In this document: positions 36,834 through 48,442 of the stretch, one piece after another
Numbering within the stretch: the stretch's first letter is position 1
Layout of the letters: every line of letters begins with the position of its first letter
Assembly: GCA_020632875.1 (NCBI GenBank)
Contig: JACKET010000012.1
Coordinates: 76,001-140,000 of the forward strand
Length of the DNA: 64,000 nucleotides
From: Alphaproteobacteria bacterium
GTDB taxonomy: Bacteria > Myxococcota_A > UBA796 > GCA-2862545
Direction of reading: 5' to 3'
The notes under the pieces: model-generated
Databases searched by the model: none
Told to the model about the DNA's origin: nothing
Seen by the model: only the letters and a program-made list of their open reading frames with translations
Translations under genes and position numbers: made by a program

Positions 36834-36959
36834 CGGTGAGACGGAACCCGCCGAACCCGCTCGGCTCCCTGCTGGGCGGTAGGCCCATCCGGACGCTTCT
36901 CCGAGGGGGTATTTGCGTTTGCGGTCGAACCGCGCGTGGGGGACAATGTCGGCACCCGC

Positions 36960-38645
36960 ATGGATGCCCGTCCCACGCCGCCTTCCCAGCTGGAGCGCCT
37001 CGGCCGCTACCGGATCGTCCGCCCTCTCTCGAAGGGCGGGATGGCCCTCGTGTACGAGGCGCGCAGAGAGTCGCTGGCGGGGGTCTCGCCGCGGGTCGCC
37101 ATCAAGCTGATCCTGCCCGAGCACCAGAGCAGCGCGACGTTCAAAGAGCTGTTCATCAACGAAGCGCGCCTCGGCGCCTCGATGCAGCACCAGAACCTCG
37201 TGGGCATCCAGGATTTCGACTGCGAGGGCGACACCTACTTCCTGGTGATGGAGTTCGTCGAGGGCCTGACCCTCCGCCGCATCATCGGGCTCTGCCAGAA
37301 GCACCGCATCGGCATCCCGCTCGGCGTCATCGCCGAGATCGGCCGGCAGTCCTGCGACGGGCTGCACTACGCGCACTCCGCGAAAGACGACCGCGGGCGC
37401 CACCTTCGGCTCGTCCACCGCGACATCAAGCCCAGCAACCTGATCCTCAACCCGCAGGGTGTGGTGAAGGTGCTCGACTTCGGCATCTCGAAGGGCCGCC
37501 TGCGCAAAGAGCGGTCCGGGTCCGTGAAGGGCACCTGGGGCTACATGGCGCCCGAACAGGCCCACGGGCACGAGGTGTGGCCCTCCGCCGACGTGTTCGG
37601 CCTGGCGGTGGTCCTGTTCGAGCTCGCGTCGCTCCGCCCGATGTTCCACAACAAGGGCAAAGACGAGATCAAGCAGCTCCTCGCCGACGACCACGCGGCG
37701 CGCATGGCCGCGACGCTCGACCCGCACTACGCCCCGCTGGTCGGTGTGCTCGTCCGTGCGCTGCAGCGCGATGCACGCGCCCGGTTCGAGTCCGCCGAGG
37801 AATTCGGCCGCGCCCTCTCCGCCCTGCTGCCCGACCCGATCACCGCCCGCGACGAGGTCGTGCGGTTCTTCGAGACCCTCGAGGCCTTCGATCGCGGCGC
37901 TCCGCCCGTCGCGAACCAGCCCACGCACCCGAGCGGCGTGAGCGTGCCGCACAGCCTCGTCGCGTTCCCCGCGACCGGCGGCAGCTCGAGCGGCGCCCGG
38001 CACCGCGCGGGGTGGTTCCTCACCGGGGCCGTGTCCACCGTGCTCGTCACGCTGTTCGTGGCGCTGTCGGCCATCGTGCTCGTGCTGCTCTACCGCGACT
38101 TCGTCGTGCAGCCCGTCGAGGCGGGTCCCGCGCCGGCCGTGCGGCTGGCGCCCGCTCCGAAGCCCGAGCCCGTCGTCGAAGAGCCTCCCGGTCCGGCGGG
38201 CGTGGGCGCGCCGGGCGAGGTGCCGAAGTCCGAGCGGCCCGTCCCCGCGCCGGAGCCTCCGCCCGACCCCGAGCCCGAGCCGGTCCGCGTGCAGGTCGTG
38301 CGCCCCAAGCCGCCGGTTCCCACGCTCGCCGAGCCCGTCCCGCAGCCGATGCCGGGCCCGGTCCAGCCGGTCGCCGCGGTCCCCGATCCCGCGGCGCCCA
38401 TCCCGATCCCGGTCCCCGTGGCCGCCGACACGGGCACGCTCGCGATCTCGGCCGTCCAGCGCGCCGAGGTCTACATCGCCGGGCAGTTCGTGCAGTACGC
38501 CCCCGTCACGCGCGAGCTCCCGCCGGGTCGTTACGCCGTGTCGATCGTCGCGATGGACGGCCGCCGCCGCACGTTCGAGGTCGAGATCGAAGCGGGTGCG
38601 ACGATCCGCCGGAACTGGGACTTCGATCGGATGGAGTGGCGTTGA
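36960..38645 (+). CDS. Membrane Ser/Thr kinase with PEGA-like C-terminal domain
   Basis: A 561-residue kinase. The domain at about 20-290 has LSKGGMALV, ATP lysine in VAIKL, HRDIKPSN and LDFGISK. A span lies near residues 352-380. A long Pro-rich linker precedes a C-terminal PEGA-like domain (AEVYIAGQFVQYAPVTREL; GRYAVSIVAMDG). ATG 36960 was chosen; a GTG at 36936 would add eight residues. No strong ribosome binding site is visible. A short inverted repeat, GCGGTCGAACCGC, lies at 36921-36933. Its stop overlaps the start of the receiver gene, so the two are translated together. Confidence 0.9.
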   Translation: MDARPTPPSQLERLGRYRIVRPLSKGGMALVYEARRESLAGVSPRVAIKLILPEHQSSATFKELFINEARLGASMQHQNLVGIQDFDCEGDTYFLVMEFVEGLTLRRIIGLCQKHRIGIPLGVIAEIGRQSCDGLHYAHSAKDDRGRHLRLVHRDIKPSNLILNPQGVVKVLDFGISKGRLRKERSGSVKGTWGYMAPEQAHGHEVWPSADVFGLAVVLFELASLRPMFHNKGKDEIKQLLADDHAARMAATLDPHYAPLVGVLVRALQRDARARFESAEEFGRALSALLPDPITARDEVVRFFETLEAFDRGAPPVANQPTHPSGVSVPHSLVAFPATGGSSSGARHRAGWFLTGAVSTVLVTLFVALSAIVLVLLYRDFVVQPVEAGPAPAVRLAPAPKPEPVVEEPPGPAGVGAPGEVPKSERPVPAPEPPPDPEPEPVRVQVVRPKPPVPTLAEPVPQPMPGPVQPVAAVPDPAAPIPIPVPVAADTGTLAISAVQRAEVYIAGQFVQYAPVTRELPPGRYAVSIVAMDGRRRTFEVEIEAGATIRRNWDFDRMEWR

Positions 38646-39064
38646 GCGGCGTGCTCTTCGTCGACGACGAGCTCGAGAACGTCGAGCTGATCGCCGAGAT
38701 CCTCGGCGAAGCGCTCGAGATGCCCGTGCTGGTGGAGCAGACGGTCGAAGGCGCCGTCGAGCGCCTCCACGAGCAGGATCTGACGGCCGTGGTGATGGAC
38801 CTGTTCATCCCGCTCGGCGCGCACCCGCAGCGCGTGCTGGGTCCGCGAGCGGTTCGGTACCAGGATCAGGTCGATCATCTCGGCGGCCTCGTGCTGCTGG
38901 AGGAGATCGACCGGCTGCGCCGGCGTCCGATCGTGCTGTCGCACACGGCGTGCACGGATCACGTGCTGCTCGAGCTCTTCGGCGACCGGGTGGCACGGCG
39001 CATCCCGAAGCCGGCTCCGCTCGACACCCTGCTCCGCAACGTGATCGAAGCCATCCGCGAGTAG
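38642..39064 (+). CDS. Stand-alone response-regulator receiver domain
   Basis: About 140 residues forming a single receiver domain: acidic pair in LFVDDELENVEL, phospho-acceptor Asp in VVMDLFIP, Ser in IVLSHTA and Lys in RIPKPAP. There is no output domain. It most likely starts at TTG 38642, which overlaps the kinase stop (TTGA); GTG 38651 is the alternative. No histidine kinase is adjacent, so it may be a target or modulator of the Ser/Thr kinase beside it, or serve the hybrid histidine kinase at 30-32 kb. Confidence 0.8.
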   Translation: MSGVLFVDDELENVELIAEILGEALEMPVLVEQTVEGAVERLHEQDLTAVVMDLFIPLGAHPQRVLGPRAVRYQDQVDHLGGLVLLEEIDRLRRRPIVLSHTACTDHVLLELFGDRVARRIPKPAPLDTLLRNVIEAIRE

Positions 39065-39084
39065 CGAGGCGTCGCAGGCGCCTT

Positions 39085-39274
39085 ACCCGTGCCCGTGCCC
39101 GTGCAGAACGCCCGGAGCGCCAATGCGATCGGGCAGTCGACACACGCACCCCAGGAGGACCCGAGGCCACTTCCCCGAGCTCGCGGGAAGGACGGAGGTG
39201 AAGCGATCCCCGTGCCTCGTCTGCCGTGGAACGCCCCGTCGGAAAGGGGCACGGGCACGGGCACGGGCACGGGT
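39085..39274. repeat. Inverted hexanucleotide repeat between convergent genes
   Basis: Left arm 39085-39104 and the last 20 bases of right arm 39249-39274 are perfect reverse complements, built of CCCGTG/CACGGG units. The spacer is about 145 bp with no gene. It fills the gap between the receiver stop (39064) and the cyclophilin stop (39286) and may serve as a two-way terminator. Confidence 0.7.
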
Positions 39275-39285
39275 GATCCTTCGGA

Positions 39286-39819
39286 TCAGGCGCGGTAGAT
39301 CTCGATCCGCTCCAGCTTCGTCGTCGCATTCCCCGCGTTCGCGATCGTCGTCACGAGCTCGAGGCCCTTCGTCACCTTGCCGAACACCGCGTGCTTGCCG
39401 TCGAGCCAGGGCGTGGGGACCTCGGTGATGAAGAACTGGCTGCCGTTCGTGTTCGGGCCGGCGTTCGCCATCGACAGGATGCCGGGCACGTCGTGCACCA
39501 GCGAGCGGTCGATCTCGTCGCCGAAGCGGTAGCCGGGGCCGCCGCGACCGTCGCCCTGGGGGCAGCCGCACTGGATCATGAAGTCGGGGATGACCCGGTG
39601 GAACACGAGGTTCTTGTAGAGCGGCTCGTTCGACTTCTGGCCGTTCGGCATGGTCCACTGGACCGCACCGGTGGCGAGCGCGACGAAGTTCGCGACCGTG
39701 CGCGGGACCTTGTTCTCGTAGAGGTCGGCCTCGATGTTGCCGCGCGACGTGACGAAGCGGGCCTTGAGCTGGCCGGAGCCCTCGATGGAGACGGGCGGAG
39801 CGGGGGTGTCGGGATTCAT
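39286..39819 (-). CDS. Cyclophilin-type peptidyl-prolyl cis-trans isomerase
   Basis: A 177-residue cytosolic cyclophilin without signal peptide. Core motifs are [23 protein letters not shown] (catalytic Arg), [28 protein letters not shown] and [12 protein letters not shown]. It speeds folding at Pro bonds. GGAGG lies 6 bp before the ATG. A GGTTAAGC motif at 39856-39849 on the minus strand, about 30 bp upstream of the start, is a candidate -10 region. Confidence 0.95.
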   Translation of the reverse strand: MNPDTPAPPVSIEGSGQLKARFVTSRGNIEADLYENKVPRTVANFVALATGAVQWTMPNGQKSNEPLYKNLVFHRVIPDFMIQCGCPQGDGRGGPGYRFGDEIDRSLVHDVPGILSMANAGPNTNGSQFFITEVPTPWLDGKHAVFGKVTKGLELVTTIANAGNATTKLERIEIYRA

Positions 39820-39848
39820 GGATCCTCCGTGGATGGATGAACGGGGTG

Positions 39849-39856
39849 GCTTAACC
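39849..39856 (-). promoter_or_regulatory. GGTTAAGC motif, candidate -10 element of the cyclophilin gene
   Basis: AT-rich patches are scarce here. GGTTAA(G/T)C occurs about 30 bp before the cyclophilin start, 27 bp before acs (43839-43846) and about 83 bp before the vWA lipoprotein (41789-41796), each on the coding strand. A -10-like role is inferred from repetition and position only. Confidence 0.35.
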
Positions 39857-39864
39857 GTGGCGGG

Positions 39865-40338
39865 TCAGGGGATCTCGCGCTCGGTCGGGAGCTGGTCGAC
39901 GAACCGGTTCACGGCCCGCTGCAGCTGGTCGCGCGAGCGGCGGAACTGGAAGGTGAACCAGCTCCCGATGGGGTCGGGGATCTCGTCGACCCCGTCGTAG
40001 CGGCCCAGCAGCGCGACCTTGCCCTGCGAGGCCGGGTGGAAGGCCTCGAGGTGGGCCATGTGCGCAATCTCCATCACCAGGATGTGGTCGGCCCACTCCA
40101 CGAGCGGGTCGGTGATGGCCTGCGACAGGTGCGTGCCGAGGTCGAGCCCGAGCTCGGCGCCGACGGTGACCATGCTCGGATCGGCGGGACGCCCGACGAG
40201 GCCGAGCGTGCCGGCCGATCGCGCCTCGAGCTCGACGTTGGTGCGCGCGGCGTGGTGCCGCGCGAGGTGCTCGGCGACGGGTGAGCGACAGATGTTGCCG
40301 CTGCACACGAACAGCAGGTGGTGAGGACGGCTCGGCAC
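39865..40338 (-). CDS. Low-molecular-weight protein-tyrosine phosphatase
   Basis: A 157-residue LMW-PTP. The P-loop CX5R is CSGNICR in LLFVCSGNICRSPVAEH, near the N-terminus as expected, and the acid Asp pair lies in EIPDPIGS. It would remove phosphate from tyrosine residues, often linked to bacterial polysaccharide export, but no such genes are near. GTG 40338 lies 4 bp after the stop of the vWA lipoprotein gene, so the two are cotranscribed. Confidence 0.93.
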   Translation of the reverse strand: MPSRPHHLLFVCSGNICRSPVAEHLARHHAARTNVELEARSAGTLGLVGRPADPSMVTVGAELGLDLGTHLSQAITDPLVEWADHILVMEIAHMAHLEAFHPASQGKVALLGRYDGVDEIPDPIGSWFTFQFRRSRDQLQRAVNRFVDQLPTEREIP

Positions 40339-40342
40339 GGGC

Positions 40343-41707
40343 TCAGGTGGGGCAGATCGTCTCGCCGTCGTAGGTGATGACGACGTCGGTGCCTTCCTGC
40401 GGAACGCCCCAACCGACGAAGTAGACGGTGTTGGTGGGAGGGTCGTAGACCCAGCCGTTCTGGGCGTTGTTGGGGAGCAGCTGGCCGTCGATGCGGACCT
40501 CGATCGACGCGGGATCGTCGGGGAGGGCGGCCAGCGTGTAGCTGGACCGCAGGCCCGCTGCGACGGTCGAGAGCTGCTGCAGGATGACGTTGAAGTTCAG
40601 GTTGCAGATGTTGGCGTGGATGCCGCCGGTGTTCGAGGCGACGGTCCAGTAGCGGGGCACGGGCTCGGCCGAGACGCCGCCGATGAGCGCGATGCAGGGC
40701 AGGAGGCCCGAACGCGGCCCGCCGACGATCGACAGGCTCGTGAGGTCGGGGTTGCCCTGGTAGGCGTCGAGCCAGCCGACGAACGGGAGCGGGTTGATGT
40801 TCGTGCTGCTGTCGTTCTCGTCGCTGACGACGATGATCGACAGGTTCGAGCCGGCGCGCACGAGGCCCGCGTTGGTCGTGTTGATGAGGCCCTGGGAGGG
40901 CTCGAGCGCGGCGTACGCGGCGTCGAGGCCGCGCTCGTCGCCCGAGCCGGACGAGCCGATCGCGGTCTGCGACACGAACTCGGCGACCGGATCCGGCGAG
41001 GCGGAGCTGATGATCGGGCCGATGAGCTGGCCGGACTGGTTCGGATCGTCCATGTCGGTGGTGACGATGCCGATCTGGTAGTCGAGGCCGAGGTTCACGA
41101 AGGCCTGGATGAACACCGGGAACTCGTTGGCCAGCGCGTCGAGGTTGTCGCTCATCGACCCGGAGTTGTCGAGCACGAAGAGCACGTCGACCAGGCTCGC
41201 AGCGTTCTGCTGGAACCCGTCGGTGATGAGGCCCGCGTCGGCGCCGGTGCCGTCGGCAACCACGTCGACCACGGACTCGTCGGGGTCGTTGCTGGCGATG
41301 CGGATGGTGTCGAGCCACTGGCCGTCGTAGGCCGGGACGAAGTCGACGTAGAACTGGTACGAGCCGCCGGGCGGGACCGTCGTGGCGGCGCCGGTCTGGT
41401 TGAACGCACCGACGTTGTCCATGAAGAAGATGTCGTTGATGACGAGGTCGCCGCCGCCGACGTTGCGGACGGTGACGAGCTCGGGATCGGATGTGCACGC
41501 GGCGGGCAGGAAGCCGAACGGGATCTGGAGGGGCTCGACCTCGATGTCGGGCGCCTGGGGCTGCGGCACGGGCGTGGGCGGCGGCTCTTCGGGCGGGACG
41601 TCGGTGTCGTCGACGAGCTCGTCGGGCTCGGGGTCGGTCTTGATCTCGTACTCCTGGCAGGCGGCCAGGGCGGCGATCGCGATGGTGAGCGTGGCGAGTC
41701 GATGCAT
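40343..41707 (-). CDS. vWA-domain lipoprotein
   Basis: A 454-residue lipoprotein (signal ends ALAAC). An Ig-like choice-of-anchor-D segment at about 60-140 (VTVRNVGGGDLVINDIFF; WLDTIRIASNDPDE) precedes a von Willebrand A domain with the MIDAS motif DNSGSMS at about residue 179. It likely makes metal-dependent protein contacts at the cell surface. A run of G residues gives a strong ribosome binding site before ATG 41707. Upstream in-frame sequence to 41806 was rejected because the signal peptide begins here. It precedes the LMW tyrosine phosphatase gene. Confidence 0.87.
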   Translation of the reverse strand: MHRLATLTIAIAALAACQEYEIKTDPEPDELVDDTDVPPEEPPPTPVPQPQAPDIEVEPLQIPFGFLPAACTSDPELVTVRNVGGGDLVINDIFFMDNVGAFNQTGAATTVPPGGSYQFYVDFVPAYDGQWLDTIRIASNDPDESVVDVVADGTGADAGLITDGFQQNAASLVDVLFVLDNSGSMSDNLDALANEFPVFIQAFVNLGLDYQIGIVTTDMDDPNQSGQLIGPIISSASPDPVAEFVSQTAIGSSGSGDERGLDAAYAALEPSQGLINTTNAGLVRAGSNLSIIVVSDENDSSTNINPLPFVGWLDAYQGNPDLTSLSIVGGPRSGLLPCIALIGGVSAEPVPRYWTVASNTGGIHANICNLNFNVILQQLSTVAAGLRSSYTLAALPDDPASIEVRIDGQLLPNNAQNGWVYDPPTNTVYFVGWGVPQEGTDVVITYDGETICPT

Positions 41708-41788
41708 GGGTACACCCCCCTCTCGGAGCGCGTGGGCGAAGAGACCCAGGGCGCCGGAAATCACAGGTGCACACAGACAGACACGCGG

Positions 41789-41796
41789 GATTAACC
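41789..41796 (-). promoter_or_regulatory. GGTTAATC motif upstream of vWA gene
   Basis: The same GGTTAA core as before acs and the cyclophilin gene, about 83 bp from the vWA start codon. Candidate promoter element by similarity only. Confidence 0.3.
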
Positions 41797-41821
41797 GGCG
41801 CCGCACCGCGTCGGCGCTCGC

Positions 41822-41845
41822 GAATCCCCGTCGGAAGGGGGATTC
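41822..41845 (-). terminator. Hairpin downstream of acs
   Basis: GAATCCCC and GGGGATTC form a perfect 8-bp stem with an 8-base loop, 21 bp after the acs stop. There is no T tract, as is common in very GC-rich genomes. Confidence 0.5.
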
Positions 41846-41866
41846 ACGAACGCTTGACCGCGTCGA

Positions 41867-43813
<1,947 letters not shown>

Positions 43814-43838
43814 CGGGCTTCCTCCTGTCGGAGTCGCC

Positions 43839-43846
43839 GCTTAACC
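43839..43846 (-). promoter_or_regulatory. GGTTAAGC motif, candidate -10 element of acs
   Basis: Located 25-33 bp before the acs start on the coding strand; identical in its GGTTAAGC core to the motif before the cyclophilin gene. Confidence 0.35.
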
Positions 43847-43868
43847 CACCCGCTCGCCGGCCGTGCGG

Positions 43869-44710
43869 TCAGTACGCGGCGGCGCCGCCACTCGGCTCGA
43901 AGGCGCTCATCCACACGGTCTGGGTCTCGGAGAGCCGGCCCAGCTCGGCCGGGCTCGCCGGGCGCTTCGCACCGGGGGTGAGCACGATCCGCCGCATGAC
44001 CTGGGCCCCCTCGAACTGCGCGCGCTTCAGCGCGTCTTTCGAGAGCACCCCTTCGGTGACGAGCATCCCGTCGAGGTCGTCGTGCACGTTCGCGGTCTTC
44101 AGCACGTCTTCGATGTCGCCCGTCAGGATGTTCACGACACCCCCGGGGAAGTCGGACGTGGCGAGGGCTTCGGCGAGGTGCGTGGCGAGCTCGGCCGACT
44201 TGCGGTCGACGAGCAGCGTGGTGGCGTTGCCCATCAGCGCGCAGGCGCACAGCGCCTCGACCATGCCGAGCAGCCCCTCGTCGGGGCTCGGGATCGCGAG
44301 GACGACCCCGAGGGGCCGCACGAGGCTGTAGTTCACGTAGGTCGCGGCGACCGGGTTCAGCGTCGAGAGCAGCGCGGTGACCTTGTCGGCCCAGCCGGCG
44401 TGGTGCACCGCGCGATCGACGGCGGCCTCGGCATCCTCGGCGGTGGTGGGGAGCGTCGTGAGCCGCCCCTCGAGGATCTCGGCGAGGCGGTACAGGATCT
44501 GGCCGCGGTTGTAGGCCGTGAGCGCGGCCCACTTGCCCTGCGACTCGCGGTTGTTCTCGATGGACCCACGGAGGTCTTTGCGGCTCGCTTCACAGACGTT
44601 CATGACGGACCCATCGGCTCCACGCGCGGGGGTGGTTCGGCCGCTCTCGGAGCGGATGAACTTGCCGCCCACGTACATCTTCAGCGTCTTCTGGACGGGC
44701 AGGCGGGCCA

Positions 44711-44711
<1 letters not shown>
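43869..44711 (-). CDS. Truncated aldehyde dehydrogenase-like protein lacking the catalytic domain
   Basis: A 280-residue protein that resembles the N-terminal, NAD-binding part of aldehyde dehydrogenases (LKMYVGGKFIRSESGRT; YNRGQILYRLAEILEGR; GGVVNILTGDIEDV). The usual PWNFP is replaced by PSPDEG, and the sequence stops before the region where the catalytic Cys (QGxxC) would be; family members are near 480-500 residues. The ATG shares one base with the stop of the full-length enzyme (TGATG), so translation is coupled. It is unlikely to be active alone; a partner or regulatory subunit is inferred. The tail is well kept, with no sign of decay. Confidence 0.82.
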
Positions 44712-46189
<1,478 letters not shown>

Positions 46190-46200
46190 GGGACCCTTCC

Positions 46201-47121
46201 TCAATCGACGCTGAAGCGGCGGGGGCTCTGGTAGTGGCCGTCTTCCCGGCGGGCGATCTGTCGGAGCAGGTCGTTCGCGAGGGAGCTGGCGCCGAACCGG
46301 AACCACTGGTTGGTCATCCAGCCCTTGCCGAGCGTCTCGGCGAGCAGGACGAGGTAGTGCAGCGCGAGCTTCGAGTCGCGGATGCCGCCCGCGGGCTTCA
46401 TCCCGATCATCTCGCCGGTGTCGAGGTAGTGCTCGCGGATCGCCTCGAACATGACCAGGGTGGTCTCGAGGGTGGCGGCGGGCTTGATCTTGCCCGTGCT
46501 GGTCTTGATGAAGTCGGCACCCGCCGCGATGGCGAGGCGCGAGGCGGCCGCGACGTTGTCGAGCGTGCCGAGCTCGCCCGTCTCGAGGATGACCTTGAGC
46601 CGCGCCTGGCCACAGGCCTCTTTGGTGGCCGCGATCTCTTCGTAGACGCGGTGATCGTCGCCCGCGAGGAACGCGCCGCGGTCGATCACCATGTCGATCT
46701 CGTCGGCCCCCATGGCGACCGTGCGCCGGACCTCTTCGAGCTTCAGCGGGAGCGGCGCCAGACCGCTCGGGAACGCCGTGGCGACGGCCGCGAGCTTCAC
46801 GGGCGAGTTGTTGCCGAGCACTTCGCGCGCGTGCGGCACCATGTTCGGGTAGACGCAGACCGCCGCCGTGGAGGGCAGGTCGGGCATCTCCTGGAAGGGG
46901 AGGAGCGCCTTGCGGCACAGCGCGTGGACCTTCTCGGGGGTGTCCTGCCCCTCGAGCGTCGTGAGGTCGATCATGTTGAGCGCGAGCCGGAGCAGCTGCT
47001 TCTTGCTCTCGGTCTTGATCGACCGCGTGCGCGCGCGGGCGACGCGGATCGCGACGCTGGCGTTGTCGACGCGGGCGGACCGCCACCGACGTCGCTCGCC
47101 TTCGGAGTAGGGAATGGGCAT
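46201..47121 (-). CDS. deoC: Deoxyribose-phosphate aldolase
   Basis: A 306-residue aldolase that splits 2-deoxyribose-5-phosphate into glyceraldehyde-3-phosphate and acetaldehyde. The Schiff-base Lys is in FIKTSTGK and the second Lys in GMKPAGGIRD; AVCVYPNMV and EIDMVIDRG are family motifs. It is longer than E. coli DeoC (about 260) because of an N-terminal extension, as in actinobacterial and eukaryotic forms. It is the first gene of deoC-ALDH-ALDH-like-acs. GTGATAGG about 30 bp upstream may be the promoter. Confidence 0.96.
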   Translation of the reverse strand: MPIPYSEGERRRWRSARVDNASVAIRVARARTRSIKTESKKQLLRLALNMIDLTTLEGQDTPEKVHALCRKALLPFQEMPDLPSTAAVCVYPNMVPHAREVLGNNSPVKLAAVATAFPSGLAPLPLKLEEVRRTVAMGADEIDMVIDRGAFLAGDDHRVYEEIAATKEACGQARLKVILETGELGTLDNVAAASRLAIAAGADFIKTSTGKIKPAATLETTLVMFEAIREHYLDTGEMIGMKPAGGIRDSKLALHYLVLLAETLGKGWMTNQWFRFGASSLANDLLRQIARREDGHYQSPRRFSVD

Positions 47122-47185
47122 CGTGCTCTCGCCTGGAAGGGCCGCAAGCCTATCACGCCCGGGAATCCCCGCGACCGGGAGCCTT

Positions 47186-47204
47186 CAGCGGCTTGAAGCC
47201 GCTG
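47186..47204. terminator. Hairpin CAGCGGCTTGAAGCCGCTG
   Basis: A 9-bp inverted repeat with a 1-base centre, downstream of the secreted-protein gene at 47251-48030 (minus) and upstream of deoC (minus). It probably ends the 51.4-47.2 kb transcript. There is no T run. Confidence 0.45.
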
Positions 47205-47250
47205 ACTCCTCCCTGTGAATCCCCGTCTCCGCCGGGCCGGACGCGGGTCG

Positions 47251-48030
47251 TCAGGGACCGTCGGCGAGCTGGCGGCACAGGGGGTCGGGCCGTCCGTGGT
47301 CCGTGCACCGGATCCACCAGCCGCGCCCGTCGTGCGCCCCGCTCGCGATCCAGATGCGGTTGGGCGTGTCGTCGAGCTCGAGCCGCGTGCACCACGCCGG
47401 GTCGGGGAGGGACGAGGTGCATTCCGTGAACCGCGCCCGATCGCCGAACACGGAGAGCAGCTTCGGCTTCAAGGGCGCGGCGGGCTCGGGCAGGACGTCC
47501 CAGGAGAGCGTCGCATCCTGGCATCGCACGGTGCCGGCTTCTCCGTCGAGCTCGAGCACGCAGGCCGGGTCGACCACCAGCCGCCTTCCGGCGATCACCA
47601 GGTCTCCGGGCTCGGCCTTCGGGAGCGGTGGGACGAGCGACGGATCCTGCGACACCGCCGTCACGAGCGCTTCGCAGGCCGCGTGCCCATCGGCCTCGAT
47701 GCACGTGTAGACCGTGCCCTCCGCCGCGGGCAGGTCGACGATCACGTGCATCGATCGCCCCTCCTCGACGGGGGTGGCGATGAAGTGGCGGGTGCGCTCC
47801 CCGTGCGTCTCCAGCTCGCGCACGGTCTCCCACCGCACCTCGCGGCCCGCGAAGGCCGTGTTCGCCGCGATTGCGAGATGGAAGTCGAGCGAGGGCTTCG
47901 TCGACGAGACGATCTTCAGCTGGACCGGCCCACACGCGAACACGCGGTTCGCCCCTTCGTACGAATCCGATTTGTCCTCGCACTTCGCCAGGTCGACAGG
48001 CGCGGCGAGGGCGATGGACACGAGCAGCAT
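47251..48030 (-). CDS. Secreted protein, unknown function
   Basis: A 259-residue protein with a short signal peptide (MLLVSIALAAP). It has ten or so Cys spread evenly (for example KCEDKSD, FACGPVQ, YTCIEADGHAACEAL, FTECTSS, WCTRLE), typical of a disulphide-bonded exported domain. GGAGG lies 5 bp before the ATG. It is last in a three-gene run with the MopE-type protein and a small lipoprotein. I do not recognise a family. Confidence 0.75.
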   Translation of the reverse strand: MLLVSIALAAPVDLAKCEDKSDSYEGANRVFACGPVQLKIVSSTKPSLDFHLAIAANTAFAGREVRWETVRELETHGERTRHFIATPVEEGRSMHVIVDLPAAEGTVYTCIEADGHAACEALVTAVSQDPSLVPPLPKAEPGDLVIAGRRLVVDPACVLELDGEAGTVRCQDATLSWDVLPEPAAPLKPKLLSVFGDRARFTECTSSLPDPAWCTRLELDDTPNRIWIASGAHDGRGWWIRCTDHGRPDPLCRQLADGP

Positions 48031-48051
48031 GGAGCCTCCGGGGAGCGGCGG

Positions 48052-48432
48052 TCAGGCGCCGTGGACCCAGACCACCTCGTATTCGCAACCGCCCTGTCCC
48101 GACATCCGCTGGAGCGTGATCGCGACCGACGCGCCGTCCCGGGTGCCGGTCAGCACGACGCCCTCGGGCGTGGACGACGTGCTCACGTCCCATCCGTCCG
48201 ACAGGAGCTGATCGCGCAGGTGCCGCTCGAGCGTCGGGAGGTCCGTCGAGTCCGTGATTCCATGGACCCGGGTGGTCGAGACGCCAGCCTCGGTCTTCTC
48301 GCGGCCATTGAACACCCGGGCATCGGAGGGCAGCACGACGGGGAGGTCCGGGATGAAGATCCCGAGCATCCCGCCGCACCCGAGCGCCGCGAGCAGCGCC
48401 ACGAGCAGCGCGGCCCGCCTCACCGGCGCCAT
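48052..48432 (-). CDS. Small lipoprotein, unknown function
   Basis: A 126-residue predicted lipoprotein (AALLVALLAALGC). The mature part has alternating strands and ends GCEYEVVWVHGA. ATG 48432 was chosen because it begins the signal peptide; upstream in-frame sequence belongs to the low-complexity end of the MopE-type gene. It starts 10 bp after that gene's stop and precedes the secreted protein by 21 bp, so all three form an operon. Function unknown. Confidence 0.75.
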   Translation of the reverse strand: MAPVRRAALLVALLAALGCGGMLGIFIPDLPVVLPSDARVFNGREKTEAGVSTTRVHGITDSTDLPTLERHLRDQLLSDGWDVSTSSTPEGVVLTGTRDGASVAITLQRMSGQGGCEYEVVWVHGA

Positions 48433-48442
48433 CGCGCGCAGG

